Origin: Bacteroidia bacterium
GTDB lineage: Bacteria; Bacteroidota; Bacteroidia; J057
Direction: 5' to 3'
NCBI GenBank assembly: GCA_033391075.1
Contig: JAWPMV010000001.1
Location: forward strand, 1,736,001-1,800,000
Length of the DNA: 64,000 nucleotides
Part shown: piece by piece, positions 8,710 through 18,113 of the stretch
How positions within the stretch are numbered: position 1 is the first letter of the stretch
Layout: every line of letters begins with the position of its first letter
Program-made: the position numbers and the translations under genes
Notes under the pieces: generated by a model
What the model saw: only the letters and a program-made list of their open reading frames with translations
What the model was told of the DNA's origin: nothing
Database searches by the model: none

Positions 8710-10014
8710 ATGAAGAAAATCAACTTTCTCAGTCCTTTTCAAAATTTTGTCAAAATCGAGAGTTTCAGTGGAATTCTCCTGTTTTCCGCTACCATCATCG
8801 CCTTGATTTGGGCAAATTCCCCTTTCGCCTATTTATATGAATCTCTCTGGCAATACAAAATAGGATTTCATATCGCTGATTTTGCTCTGGATAAACCCCT
8901 CCTATTGTGGGTAAATGATGGATTGATGGCCATATTTTTCTTCCTGATCGGACTCGAAATCAAACGAGAACTCTTGATTGGGGAGTTGAATACTGTCCGA
9001 AAGGCGGCTTTGCCTTTTTTTGCTGCGGTCGGAGGCATGATAGTTCCGGTATTATTTTTTCTGATGCTAAATTCAGATCCTAAGGCGACTATAGGCTGGG
9101 GGATTCCCATGGCGACCGATATTGCCTTTTCCCTGGCAATTTTGAAGCTGCTTGGAAAAAGGGTGCCTTTAAGTTTGAAAGTGTTCCTGACCGCCTTTGC
9201 CATAGTAGATGATTTGGGTGCCGTGATGATTATCGGGATTTTTTATAGTTCCGGTTTGAACTGGGGGCTACTTGCATGCGGACTGGTAATACTGGCCATA
9301 TTTTACTGGCTGGCTTTTCGACAGATTTACCTCAAATACCTCTTGTTTATTGGGGCTGCTGTTGTTTGGGTTCTTTTCCTCAAGGCAGGACTTCATCCTA
9401 CCCTTGCAGGTGTCTTGGCAGCCTTTGCGGTTCCCATTCGGCAAAAAATTGACAGCGCAACCTATTTAGGTATGTTGGATCAAATTGTCGATGCCTTTCG
9501 AAGTTCTCCCAATGCCTCCAAAGTCATATTATCCAAAGAGCAGCTTCAACAGCTCGATTACCTGGAAGATTGGACGGAACAAGTACAATCTCCTCTTCAA
9601 AACCTGGAACATAAGCTTCATAGTGTAGTGGCTTATTTTATCATGCCGGTTTTTGCTTTGGCCAATACCGGGATAGCCTTTGGAGGAGGGAGTGTGATTG
9701 AACAAGGATTGGTAATCACCCTTAGTTTGAGTCTGCTTTTCGGTAAATCCATTGGCGTAGTCCTGTTTACCTTTTTGGGAACCGGATTAAAGCTGGCAGA
9801 ATTACCCGAGTCGGTGGGTAAATGGCAAATCCTGGGAGTTGGCTTATTGTCGGGGGTAGGATTTACTATGGCTATTTTTATTGCTACTCTTGCCTTCGAT
9901 GGAATGCCGGAAATGGTTGATTCCGCGAAAATCGGGATATTGTTGGGTTCCTTACTCTCAGGTATTGCAGGCTATTTGGTTTTGCGCTTTAATTCACAAA
10001 AATCTGTAGCATAA
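8710..10014 (+). CDS. nhaA: Na+/H+ antiporter NhaA
   Basis: A 434-residue inner-membrane protein that exchanges cytoplasmic Na+ (or Li+) for external protons and so controls sodium and pH. It has the full NhaA signature: GLMAIFFFLIGLEIKREL near residue 71, GWGIPMATDIAFSLAIL with Asp137, and AIVDDLGAV with the paired Asp167/Asp168 matching the transport aspartates 163/164 of the E. coli protein. About a dozen hydrophobic helices are visible. It is longer than the 388-residue E. coli enzyme mainly because of a hydrophilic loop at about residues 250-305, as in many NhaA proteins outside the enterobacteria. The ATG start precedes MKKINFLSPF. No co-transcribed neighbour is obvious; the next gene begins 235 bases downstream. 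Confidence 0.96.
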   Translation: MKKINFLSPFQNFVKIESFSGILLFSATIIALIWANSPFAYLYESLWQYKIGFHIADFALDKPLLLWVNDGLMAIFFFLIGLEIKRELLIGELNTVRKAALPFFAAVGGMIVPVLFFLMLNSDPKATIGWGIPMATDIAFSLAILKLLGKRVPLSLKVFLTAFAIVDDLGAVMIIGIFYSSGLNWGLLACGLVILAIFYWLAFRQIYLKYLLFIGAAVVWVLFLKAGLHPTLAGVLAAFAVPIRQKIDSATYLGMLDQIVDAFRSSPNASKVILSKEQLQQLDYLEDWTEQVQSPLQNLEHKLHSVVAYFIMPVFALANTGIAFGGGSVIEQGLVITLSLSLLFGKSIGVVLFTFLGTGLKLAELPESVGKWQILGVGLLSGVGFTMAIFIATLAFDGMPEMVDSAKIGILLGSLLSGIAGYLVLRFNSQKSVA

Positions 10015-10249
10015 GAAATAACAATTCCATCATTTTCGTAGATCTGACGTCCCTATAAAAACATAGGTTGAATCATTGGATTTGTTTAAAGATGAAAAAA
10101 AAATGGATGTAGTTCAGTCAAATAATTTTTATGTTCGCGCTGAGAAATGGAAATCCCGGAAGGCTTTTAGTCTTTGAAAGTAGTATAAAAAAGATTTGAA
10201 CTCTTTCTTTTCCTCTTAGCCAATCAGAAAACGCACAATTAAAAATCAC

Positions 10250-11647
10250 ATGGCAGAATCAAATATTTCCATTGGACGCCTTTGGCAATACATTCGAATA
10301 TTCCTGAAAGAGAGATTTGACCTGAATGAAGGAGAAGCCTCTGAAAAGCAAACCATAGAGGAGATAAAGAAAGGCGTCATTTTCAAAGGAGCTAATCTTT
10401 GGATCCTCATCTTTGCTATTATGGTCGCTTCGGTGGGTCTCAATATCAATAGTACTGCAGTCATTATCGGTGCGATGTTGATCTCTCCCCTTATGGGGCC
10501 GATCATGGGGATAGGATTGGGATTTGGGATTAATGACTTTGAGCTGATTGTGCGGGCTCTCAAAAACCTCGGAATTGCCGTTGCCATCAGTGTATTTACC
10601 TCTGCCCTCTATTTCTGGATTTCTCCTTTGAATGATGCTCAATCTGAATTACTGGCTCGTACTTCTCCAACCCTTATGGATGTATTTATTGGGCTCTTTG
10701 GAGGATTGGCAGGTATTGTAGCGGGTTCGAGAAAAGAAAAAAGTAATGCCATACCAGGAGTAGCTATTGCGACCGCCCTAATGCCTCCTTTGTGTACGGC
10801 TGGCTATGGTTTGGCGACCGCTCAGTGGAGCTATTTTTTCGGAGCCTTTTACCTCTTTTTCATTAATAGCGTCTTCATCAGCTTATCCACTTACCTCATA
10901 GTTCGAGCTTTAAGATATTCGCCTAAAGAATTTATGGACGAAGCCCGGGAACGGAAAGTAAAGCGTTACATCGCCCTACTGGCCATCCTTACGATCATCC
11001 CCAGTGTCTTTACGGGTTGGAACATGGTGAGACAAAGTATTTTCAAGCGGAATGCAAATGAGTTCATAAGCCAGGAATTGAATTTTGAAGGCTGCCAGAT
11101 TATTTTCAGAAAACTGGATTTTGACCCGGACAGTTCCAGTATCGAAGTTACCCTTTATGGTAATCCAGTTTCAGAGGAGGAAATCGATGAAGCGGTGGAT
11201 CGAATGCCGCAATATAATCTGGCCTATGCGAATCTCTATGTCAGGCAAGGATATATCGAAAATGATTCCATTGACAAGAATGAAATCGAATTGATGAATG
11301 AGCGTTTGCGTACAGGCATCATCGAAGATATTTACAAAAAGAATGAAGATCTTCTTAAGACCAAGGATGCGCAAATTCAACTTCTGGAAAATGAAATCTT
11401 GAAATTCAAAGCTGCTGAATTGCCCCTGAAGGACCTCGCTCAGGAGATCAAAGCAATCAATGCGAATGTAACCGCACTTTCAGTTTCTCCTACCTTGATG
11501 ACCACTACAGATAGCCTTAAACAGGATACTGTCTTTCTGGCCTACGCAGGCTTTAGAAAACGTCCAACAAGAGCTGAGTTGAGGAAGTTGGATAAATGGT
11601 TGAAGGTTCGGGTAAAGACTGATAAGATTAAGTTGTTGACCCGATAG
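10250..11647 (+). CDS. DUF389 / TIGR00341 family membrane protein
   Basis: A 465-residue membrane protein of the DUF389 family, whose function is unknown. The core is recognisable from LWILIFAIMVASVGLNINST, VIIGAMLISPLMGPIMGIGLG and GLFGGLAGIVAGSRKEKSNA, followed by AIPGVAIATALMPPLCTAGYG. Six or so helices lie between residues ~45 and ~265. The C-terminal 200 residues are soluble and end in a coiled-coil-like segment (about 330-400, rich in Lys, Glu and Leu). The family is often near ion transporters; here it follows nhaA on the same strand, but with a 235-base gap, so shared transcription is unproven. Start is the ATG before AESNISIGRL. Confidence 0.9.
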   Translation: MAESNISIGRLWQYIRIFLKERFDLNEGEASEKQTIEEIKKGVIFKGANLWILIFAIMVASVGLNINSTAVIIGAMLISPLMGPIMGIGLGFGINDFELIVRALKNLGIAVAISVFTSALYFWISPLNDAQSELLARTSPTLMDVFIGLFGGLAGIVAGSRKEKSNAIPGVAIATALMPPLCTAGYGLATAQWSYFFGAFYLFFINSVFISLSTYLIVRALRYSPKEFMDEARERKVKRYIALLAILTIIPSVFTGWNMVRQSIFKRNANEFISQELNFEGCQIIFRKLDFDPDSSSIEVTLYGNPVSEEEIDEAVDRMPQYNLAYANLYVRQGYIENDSIDKNEIELMNERLRTGIIEDIYKKNEDLLKTKDAQIQLLENEILKFKAAELPLKDLAQEIKAINANVTALSVSPTLMTTTDSLKQDTVFLAYAGFRKRPTRAELRKLDKWLKVRVKTDKIKLLTR

Positions 11648-11743
11648 CAAGCTTATATTTTGTAGACTCAGGATGCGGGAAAGATGGAAGGAAACTGTAG
11701 CTTGGGCAGTAATAGCCTGGAACCCTAAATTTTGTGGAAGCAT

Positions 11744-12730
11744 ATGAAAGTAGCTGTATTTAGTACCAAATCCTTTGATCGAGAATACTTCAATCAATTC
11801 AATACAAGTGGCAAACATGAGCTGACCTATTTTGAAGCACCTTTAAACCAAAACACCACCAATCTGAGCCTGGGTTTTGATGCAGTTTGCGTATTTGTGA
11901 ATGATAAACTTGATGCTACCGTCATTGAGCAATTGAAGGGGAATGGAGTTGGATTAATCGCTTTACGCTGTGCGGGTTTCAATAATGTGGACCTGGAAGC
12001 GGCCAAGGAACATGATATCAAAGTAGTACGGGTGCCGTCCTATTCGCCTCAGGCAGTGGCTGAGCATGCTGTTGCGCTTATTCTGACCCTCAATCGCAAA
12101 ACGCATAAAGCCTACAACCGCATCCGGGAAAACAATTTTTCTTTAGAAAGGCTGACGGGATTTGATATTTATGGAAAAACAGTAGGTGTAATCGGGACCG
12201 GGCAAATTGGTCGGATTTTCGCCCGAATTATGCTAGGCTTTGGTTGTAAAGTGTTGGCTTTTGATCTGCAGCCCTCTGAAGATTTGATAAAAGCAGGTGT
12301 CATCTATGCCAGCTTTGAGGACTTGCTGACTGATTCTGATATTGTTTCCCTGCATTGTCCCCTAAATCCTAATACTCGCCATCTATTGGGGGAAAAAGAG
12401 TTTGAGAAAATGAAATCCGGTTCGATGCTCATCAATACCAGCAGGGGAGGTCTTATCAATACCACTGCTGCCATCCATGCCCTCAAGCACGGACAATTGG
12501 GGTATTTGGGGATTGATGTCTACGAACAGGAAGAGCACCTCTTTTTCCGTGATTTGTCGGAGAGCATCATTCAGGACGATGAAATTGCTCGTTTAATGAC
12601 TTTCCCCAATGTCTTGATAACCGCGCATCAGGGTTTCTTTACACGGGAAGCTTTAGAGGAAATTACCCAAACCACCTTGCAGAACCTCAACGATTTTGAA
12701 GCGGGGAAAGAACTGCTAAATGCGGTCTAG
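11744..12730 (+). CDS. ldhA: D-lactate dehydrogenase (fermentative, LdhA type)
   Basis: A 328-residue NAD-dependent 2-hydroxyacid dehydrogenase that reduces pyruvate to D-lactate in the cytosol. It reads closely like E. coli LdhA along its length: MKVAVFSTKSFDREYF at the start, VCVFVND, IALRCAGFNNVDLEAAKEHD, HAVALILTLNRKTHKAYNR, the Rossmann motif GVIGTGQIGRIFAR, LHCPLNPNTRHLL, INTSRGGLI, and HQGFFTREALEEI with the catalytic His; the Arg of the substrate site lies in NTSRGG. An in-frame TTG lies 12 bases upstream, but the ATG at 11744 is preferred because it matches the family N-terminus. It points to fermentative capacity or redox balancing. The next gene is convergent, one base away. Confidence 0.95.
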   Translation: MKVAVFSTKSFDREYFNQFNTSGKHELTYFEAPLNQNTTNLSLGFDAVCVFVNDKLDATVIEQLKGNGVGLIALRCAGFNNVDLEAAKEHDIKVVRVPSYSPQAVAEHAVALILTLNRKTHKAYNRIRENNFSLERLTGFDIYGKTVGVIGTGQIGRIFARIMLGFGCKVLAFDLQPSEDLIKAGVIYASFEDLLTDSDIVSLHCPLNPNTRHLLGEKEFEKMKSGSMLINTSRGGLINTTAAIHALKHGQLGYLGIDVYEQEEHLFFRDLSESIIQDDEIARLMTFPNVLITAHQGFFTREALEEITQTTLQNLNDFEAGKELLNAV

Positions 12731-12731
12731 C

Positions 12732-13190
12732 TCAAAAGGGAGGATAATAATTAGTAGGCGGTGGACTAAGCTTATATTCGGATTGGAGGAAAGTAACGAT
12801 ATCCACCAATTCCTGCACGCTCATCACTTCATTGTAAATCCGCATTTTTGAATTGCCGGCTTCGTCTGCTGTTGTTTCCTGGTAGCGTTTGGCAATTTTA
12901 TGCGAAGGATTGATTACAGACGTAACAAGCTCTCCATAGGTCATTGCTGTTGGAGTTTCTCCTCCTAGGGAGATGTGCATATTTTCATCATTGCCTCCCC
13001 ACTTGATCTCTCCTACGCTATGACATTCATTGCATGCCAGGCGAATAAATGTGGAATTGCCACTTTCTATGTCTCCCTGAGGCAAGGCAAAACCCTGGCC
13101 TTGCTGATTGCAAGCCGAGGTAAACATCAGCATAGCTAGGAACAAGCCTAAAGGGATCAAGCGTTGTTTTGGACGGATAGGTGTGGTCAT
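12732..13190 (-). CDS. Lipid-anchored c-type cytochrome
   Basis: A 152-residue small electron carrier. A lipoprotein signal ends at Cys27 (MFTSAC), and the haem attachment site is Cys53-Asn-Glu-Cys56-His57. A Met in YNEVMSVQELVDIVTF near residue 122 is the likely sixth iron ligand, followed by the final helix typical of class I cytochromes. The protein should sit on a membrane facing the periplasm. Both neighbours upstream on this strand are universal stress proteins, one of them broken, so the three may have formed a transcription unit. The redox partners are unknown. It ends one base from ldhA, which is convergent. Confidence 0.88.
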   Translation of the reverse strand: MTTPIRPKQRLIPLGLFLAMLMFTSACNQQGQGFALPQGDIESGNSTFIRLACNECHSVGEIKWGGNDENMHISLGGETPTAMTYGELVTSVINPSHKIAKRYQETTADEAGNSKMRIYNEVMSVQELVDIVTFLQSEYKLSPPPTNYYPPF

Positions 13191-13221
13191 AACAATTTAA
13201 TTTTTACGGTCTAATCATTAA

Positions 13222-13695
13222 CTAGCTACTCTTTATTTTCAATGCTTTTTCATCTGCAGGAATCGATAAAACCGGAACTTTCAGGGTTTCACTCACCATT
13301 TCGGCATTAGAGCCGGTAAGCATTCTTTGAAGCCTCTGGGGCATTTCGAACCCATTACCACCAAATCAATTTTATATTCCTCTATTAATTCCTCCGTATT
13401 TTGAAGCAAGTCTCCATCGGAATGTAAAGGATTTATCTGGATGCCAGCATCCGGAAAGCTGGTAAGCATATCTTCAAATTGCCCCTTCAATTCCTTGTCT
13501 CTTTTTTTTAGCGAGGGTATTGAAGCGTTTTTGTTCATCTGTTGCGGCATCCCAATTGGGGGGTAGATTGCTGCGATGGTAGAGGTATATCTGCCCCTTT
13601 ATTTTTTGAGTGAATGTTACGGCCGCTTTTAAGGTCTGTCTCGAATTGTCAGAGAAATCCGTGGGGACAAGTATGTTTTTAAGCTTATAGGACAT
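13222..13695 (-). pseudogene. Universal stress protein, two frameshifts
   Basis: A single-domain universal stress protein interrupted twice. It opens normally with LKNILVPTDFSDNSRQTLKA, then leaves frame in a run of eight A (minus strand) at about 13502-13509 after RFNTLAKKK. It resumes as RDKELKGQFEDMLTSF and runs to LVVMGSKCPRGFK. A second shift near 13325-13335 is needed to reach the normal ending RMLTGSNAEMVSETLKVPVL and the TAG at 13222. The nucleotide-binding loop is therefore split from its Gly-Ser. The homopolymer shift could be a sequencing error, but the second one is not in a long run. The intact relative at 13774 may have taken over the role. Confidence 0.75.
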
Positions 13696-13773
13696 AAGCG
13701 AAAAATTAAAATGTGTGGAGTTAAGCCATCGGGTAAAACAATCTTCTAGCAGGGGAATTTCAGCCAATTCCTG

Positions 13774-14625
13774 CTAAGGCAAGACCTTTTCCTTCACTCC
13801 GTGATGAAAGACCAGTAAGGGCTTTTGCGTGATATATGCTTGCTGTTTGCTTGTACTTTTATTGAGCATTCGCTCCAGCCAAGTCTTCTCATGCATCGCC
13901 ATTACTACCAAATCCGTTTGATTCAGTTTTACATAATTATTTATTCCCTCGTGGACACTTTTTTTGTTGAAAACCCTAAAGGAAATCTCCAGATTGGCAA
14001 GCCTTTCTTTCACTGCTTTTTTATACCAATCGTATACCTCTAAATCTGCTTTCGCCTCCTCATTGGAGATGTGAAGGATTTCAATTTTGGCACCAAAGAG
14101 AGCTGCAATTTTTGCTAACTGATCCAGGATGAATGAATTCGCTTTTTGGTAATCGGTAGCAAAAACGATTGAGTTTATGCCCTTAAATTCAGCTCCCTCT
14201 GGAATCGCAAATACGGGGCATTTAGCCTTTTCTATGACAGAAGCTGTGTTGGACCCCATGATGTACTTTTTAAGTCCACTGGCTCCCTGGGTTCCCATGA
14301 AGATCGCCTCGACATCCTCTTTTTCCGATAACTTCAAGAGGTTATTTACAAATGGTCCTCCGGAAGCTACGTACTCGCTGGATATGTCTGGATCCTTTTC
14401 AAGAATCATCTTCTGCCATATTCTGAGTTGGTCCTCGGCTTTCTTTTTTAGCTCCCGATTCATTTTAGGCAAATTGGTAGCTGGAGCCTCTACAAATGGG
14501 CGGGCATATTCGAAAGCATGGAATAGGATCAAATGTCCCTGGAGCTTTTTTACTAGCGGCAAGGTATAAGCAAAAGCGTTGAGGGAATTTTGGGAGAAAT
14601 CGGTTGCAAAAATAAACTTCTTCAT
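13774..14625 (-). CDS. Universal stress protein, tandem USP domains
   Basis: A 283-residue cytosolic protein with two Usp domains (about residues 1-145 and 150-283). The first is canonical, starting MKKFIFATDFSQNSLNAFAY, and carries the ATP-binding pattern G-x2-G-x9-G-S in IFMGTQGASGLKKYIMGS. The second keeps the fold (INSIVFATDYQKANSF, then LVVMAMHEK) but lacks the glycines, so it is probably a non-binding partner domain. An in-frame ATG 21 bases upstream would add MHLINPT; I prefer the inner ATG because Usp proteins begin directly with the first strand. The broken USP gene and the cytochrome follow on the same strand. Such proteins usually help survival under starvation or anoxia. Confidence 0.9.
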   Translation of the reverse strand: MKKFIFATDFSQNSLNAFAYTLPLVKKLQGHLILFHAFEYARPFVEAPATNLPKMNRELKKKAEDQLRIWQKMILEKDPDISSEYVASGGPFVNNLLKLSEKEDVEAIFMGTQGASGLKKYIMGSNTASVIEKAKCPVFAIPEGAEFKGINSIVFATDYQKANSFILDQLAKIAALFGAKIEILHISNEEAKADLEVYDWYKKAVKERLANLEISFRVFNKKSVHEGINNYVKLNQTDLVVMAMHEKTWLERMLNKSTSKQQAYITQKPLLVFHHGVKEKVLP

Positions 14626-14755
14626 TGTGGGATTAATTAGGTGCATGATTAATCTCCCTGTTTTGTACTTGATATTTGATAAGAAAAATCAAGGCCTTGT
14701 ATGATTTAACTCCATCTCTGCAAGAACAAAACGAATATTTCCTCGATAGACCTTA

Positions 14756-16957
14756 CTACCCAATCAAGCCCAAATACCTTCCCATCCAATAGGGGAGTAG
14801 CCAAATATCGCCTGCGCTATATTCCCGATTCCCATTACCTCTTTCTCGGTCCAGATTGAAGGTGTTACCGTTATGTTTTTGGATGGGACGTTCGTAAGGA
14901 GAAAGGACCTCTTCAATGGGCTGGCCCCTGAAATTGTTGGGGAGAAATGCCAGATCTTTGCGATGGGAGTTTTTTATGTCCCAGTTGATCAGGTCCAGCG
15001 GATATTCTTGTAAATACCAGACTGCTTCTTCCAAATCATAATTTTCCCCGCCTAGCAGATGAGTCATGATATTCCATAGGGCCTCCTTTTCAGGTCTTTC
15101 TATTTCCCAATGCTCGATTATTGCTGCACGATACAGCTTTTTCAGGGAATCATTGAACGCATACCGATAAAGTCCCCAATAGCCCAGAAAATACATCTCA
15201 TCATCCGAATGGTTCCAGCTTTCAGACAGCATTTTGCTCCAATCATCAGCTTTTTCAGGAGCTGGACCAATCTCCTTCATAGGACGCAGGAGGTTTTCCA
15301 GGTAGCCATGCTCTTCCATCAACTCAAAGGCTTTTTCTCGGTATTTTTCTTTTTGGGTGAAATGATATGCTGTTTGTAACATGCTGATGATATTGGAAGA
15401 ATTGAGTTTCCGATCTCCGACCATGACAGGTCTCGCATTTACGTATTCGGGATTCCAGCGCCCCCAGGTAGTGGGTTTGCCATCATGATCGACCAGGTAG
15501 AGATCATTTTTCACAATATGGGACATAAGCGTATCCATCAATTGGATCGAAAGCTCTTTTATTTGTTGGTCAGGAATAAGTTCAGCTAAAACCCCAAATG
15601 CAAACATATGACCGATAGCTTCATCACTGCTAGTGGTAGATTTCCAGTCCCAGATCGAATCTCCTACAGCTAACCAGCGTTTTTTGTCCGAAAGTTTATT
15701 CATGTATCCGCTCCTCTCGAAAGAACGGGAAGGAAATCCCGGAACAGGATTGATGGTGTACAGACGCTCTAAAGCTGCCAAGGATTCGCGACAATTCTGC
15801 AAGGCTTCTTCCGATTGATCAACAGAGTATCTAAATGCCTGAGAGGCCAAATACATGCTCGTCCAGAGTCCATCATTGTCGGAATCTTTGAGCCTGCCAC
15901 TTGATGGATTCCCTTTCTTCAAATCGACTCTTTCTGCATTAAAACCAAAACGAATATGTCTTTGGCGGACCTGTTTTTCAAAATAATCGGCTTTTTGAGT
16001 AAGGGTAAAGGGTTTGTAAATCAATTGAGCTAATCCTGTCTCTGAGAGGATAAGAATTGAGCTATCCGGCCCCTGACTAATATGCTTGACCTTATTATCT
16101 GCCAGCCAACGATTGCCATAATAATAATCAAAGCTCCCATCTTCCTTTAGCATAAATACTCCTCCCTCAGTGCCAAACCAATAATGTCCATGGATGAAAG
16201 ATGCTGTTAAAATGGGACTGGAAGGAATAGCAGTAAAGGTTTCTGAGACCTCACCCTTCTCTACAAAAAAGAACTTATCAGATTGAGCAATAAGCAATTT
16301 CTCTCCCTGATTGCACATGCTGACAAAATTTCCCTTAAGGGAAAGCATGTTAAGCTTTTGACTTGCTGGTTTGAAGGTGTATATCCCAGAGGCTGTAAGA
16401 ATATCGAAGAAGGCATCTGAGGGCTTGAAATGGAGCTCCAATACTTCCTGATCCAATTCTGTTTCCCAGAGGAGCGCTTCCCCCTTAAAAAAATAGAGCC
16501 TTTTCCCTTCAGCCAGTAATAGTGAATCCGCATTCCCAATGGAAAATTGCTCGGCATCGGGGATTGAGTTCATAAAATAATAGCTCCCTGCCTGATTATT
16601 GCTCGAAATTTCATCTTTCCCCAGAAAATAGAATTCCTGCTCCTTAACCAGGATATCACTAAGCCCGGCATCCTGGAAGTGTAAGTAGGATTGATCGAGA
16701 TGAAGTTTGCCGGGGTATAACAATTGTCCCTCTGCAGCAGCCATCAGTCCTTCTGAGGATAAGACCTTAATGTTTCCATTTCGATTAGCATAAGCTTTCT
16801 GCAGACTTATTCCTTCTTCTGCATAAAACTTGATGCTATACCTTTGGACAAAGGGAGTATCTGTATGTTTGATTTTTTCCTGTGGCTGGCAAGCTATAAG
16901 GAATAAGTTTGATACTATAGAAAGGAGGCAGATGGAAAAGAGGAAAGAGCATTTCAT
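14756..16957 (-). CDS. Large lipoprotein: propeller-like N-half, helical toroid-like C-half
   Basis: A 733-residue protein of unknown role. A lipoprotein signal ends at Cys23 (LFLIACQ). Residues ~40-330 are short beta-strand repeats, including YWFGTEGGVFMLKEDGS and KVKHISQGPDSSILILSETG, which look like regulator-propeller blades. Residues ~345-720 are helix-rich and resemble an alpha/alpha toroid such as those of glycan-processing enzymes, with DSDNDGLWTSMYLASQAFRY, PTTWGRWNPEYVNARPVMVG and NIISMLQTAYHF. I cannot point to a catalytic pair with confidence. It is probably periplasmic or surface-exposed and bound by lipid. It is transcribed alone and divergently from the MlaF-like gene. Annotated relatives are usually called hypothetical. 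Confidence 0.75.
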   Translation of the reverse strand: MKCSFLFSICLLSIVSNLFLIACQPQEKIKHTDTPFVQRYSIKFYAEEGISLQKAYANRNGNIKVLSSEGLMAAAEGQLLYPGKLHLDQSYLHFQDAGLSDILVKEQEFYFLGKDEISSNNQAGSYYFMNSIPDAEQFSIGNADSLLLAEGKRLYFFKGEALLWETELDQEVLELHFKPSDAFFDILTASGIYTFKPASQKLNMLSLKGNFVSMCNQGEKLLIAQSDKFFFVEKGEVSETFTAIPSSPILTASFIHGHYWFGTEGGVFMLKEDGSFDYYYGNRWLADNKVKHISQGPDSSILILSETGLAQLIYKPFTLTQKADYFEKQVRQRHIRFGFNAERVDLKKGNPSSGRLKDSDNDGLWTSMYLASQAFRYSVDQSEEALQNCRESLAALERLYTINPVPGFPSRSFERSGYMNKLSDKKRWLAVGDSIWDWKSTTSSDEAIGHMFAFGVLAELIPDQQIKELSIQLMDTLMSHIVKNDLYLVDHDGKPTTWGRWNPEYVNARPVMVGDRKLNSSNIISMLQTAYHFTQKEKYREKAFELMEEHGYLENLLRPMKEIGPAPEKADDWSKMLSESWNHSDDEMYFLGYWGLYRYAFNDSLKKLYRAAIIEHWEIERPEKEALWNIMTHLLGGENYDLEEAVWYLQEYPLDLINWDIKNSHRKDLAFLPNNFRGQPIEEVLSPYERPIQKHNGNTFNLDRERGNGNREYSAGDIWLLPYWMGRYLGLIG

Positions 16958-17178
16958 AGGGCTTTGAATAAATCAAGGGATTCTGTTTATCCTAATCTAG
17001 CATTTCTTCCTTTGCCGAGTAGGGTAAATTTTAGCCTGGCTTAATGTGAAGGAAAATATCGAAGTCGGATATAGGTATGATTAAAATCAGTCCAAGGACT
17101 GAACTCACGTCATGAAAAAGGATGGATAAGCTGTTTGTTTAGAAGTGCGAGTAAAGGGATTCTTAACAAGCTGCAAGG

Positions 17179-17949
17179 ATGGAACTCTATCAATCAAAAA
17201 TAATTGCCCCACCTTCCAAACTAGAGAAGGTTATTGAAATCGCTCAGCTGAAAAAGGCCTTTGGAAGGAATGAAGTCCTTAAGGGCTTTGATATGGAATT
17301 GAATAAAGCCGAAAACCTGGTCATTCTGGGAAGGTCAGGCTCGGGGAAAACCGTTCTGACCAAATGCATTGTAGGATTACTCAGGCCTGATTCCGGGAAA
17401 TTGGTAGTGCTGGGGAATGACATTTTCAGCCTTTCGACCCGAGAACTTGATCTACTTAGAAGGAAGATAGGATTTTTGTTCCAGGGAAGTGCTTTATACG
17501 ATTCGATGACAGTAAGGGAAAACCTGGAGTTTCCGTTGAGGCATGTTCATCGCCAGATATCGGAAAGCGAAGTTGAGGAATTGGTGGAGGAAATGCTGGA
17601 AAGTGTAGGATTAAGTCAGGCCATAGATTTAATGCCTTCCGAATTGTCTGGAGGAATGAAGAAGAGGATCGCTCTTGCAAGAACCCTGATTTTGAAACCC
17701 GAGATTATCATTTACGATGAGCCTACAGGTGGATTGGATCCTATCACGACTAAAGAAATCAGTTATTTAATCCTCGAAATGCAGGAAAAGTATCAGACAT
17801 CTTCGCTAATTATCTCCCACGATCTGGTTTGCACCGAAATTATAGCCAATAAAATAATCGTCCTCATAGATGGGATCAATTATGCATCCGGGACCTATCA
17901 GGAATTGTTTGCCCATGAAGATCCCATGGTGCGGGCCTTTTTTCATTGA
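17179..17949 (+). CDS. ABC transporter ATP-binding protein, MlaF-like
   Basis: A 256-residue stand-alone ATPase. Motifs are Walker A GRSGSGKT (51-58), Q-loop in FLFQGSALYDSMTVRENL, signature LSGGMKKR, Walker B EIIIYDEPTGGLDP and the switch His in LIISHD. The GSALYDSMTV and GGMKKRIALAR features are those of the MlaF/Mkl subfamily, which powers retrograde phospholipid trafficking or MCE-type import. Its expected partners (MlaE permease, MlaD-like MCE protein) are not next to it here: upstream is a divergent lipoprotein and downstream a convergent cyclase gene. It may work with a permease encoded elsewhere. The ATG start at 17179 gives an N-terminal extension of about 15 residues before the ATPase core. 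Confidence 0.88.
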   Translation: MELYQSKIIAPPSKLEKVIEIAQLKKAFGRNEVLKGFDMELNKAENLVILGRSGSGKTVLTKCIVGLLRPDSGKLVVLGNDIFSLSTRELDLLRRKIGFLFQGSALYDSMTVRENLEFPLRHVHRQISESEVEELVEEMLESVGLSQAIDLMPSELSGGMKKRIALARTLILKPEIIIYDEPTGGLDPITTKEISYLILEMQEKYQTSSLIISHDLVCTEIIANKIIVLIDGINYASGTYQELFAHEDPMVRAFFH

Positions 17950-18113
17950 GATTGCAGATTTCACCGATTTTCATTTTACTGTTATAGTGGGCTTGTGAAT
18001 CACCTTGTCAAACAGGATGATAAATCTATTGGAATCGTGGTGGGGCATAGATAAGATTTACCGTTGGACAATTTTGTGCTGGAAGGAAATTTGGAGTCTG
18101 GAGTAATAGAAAT

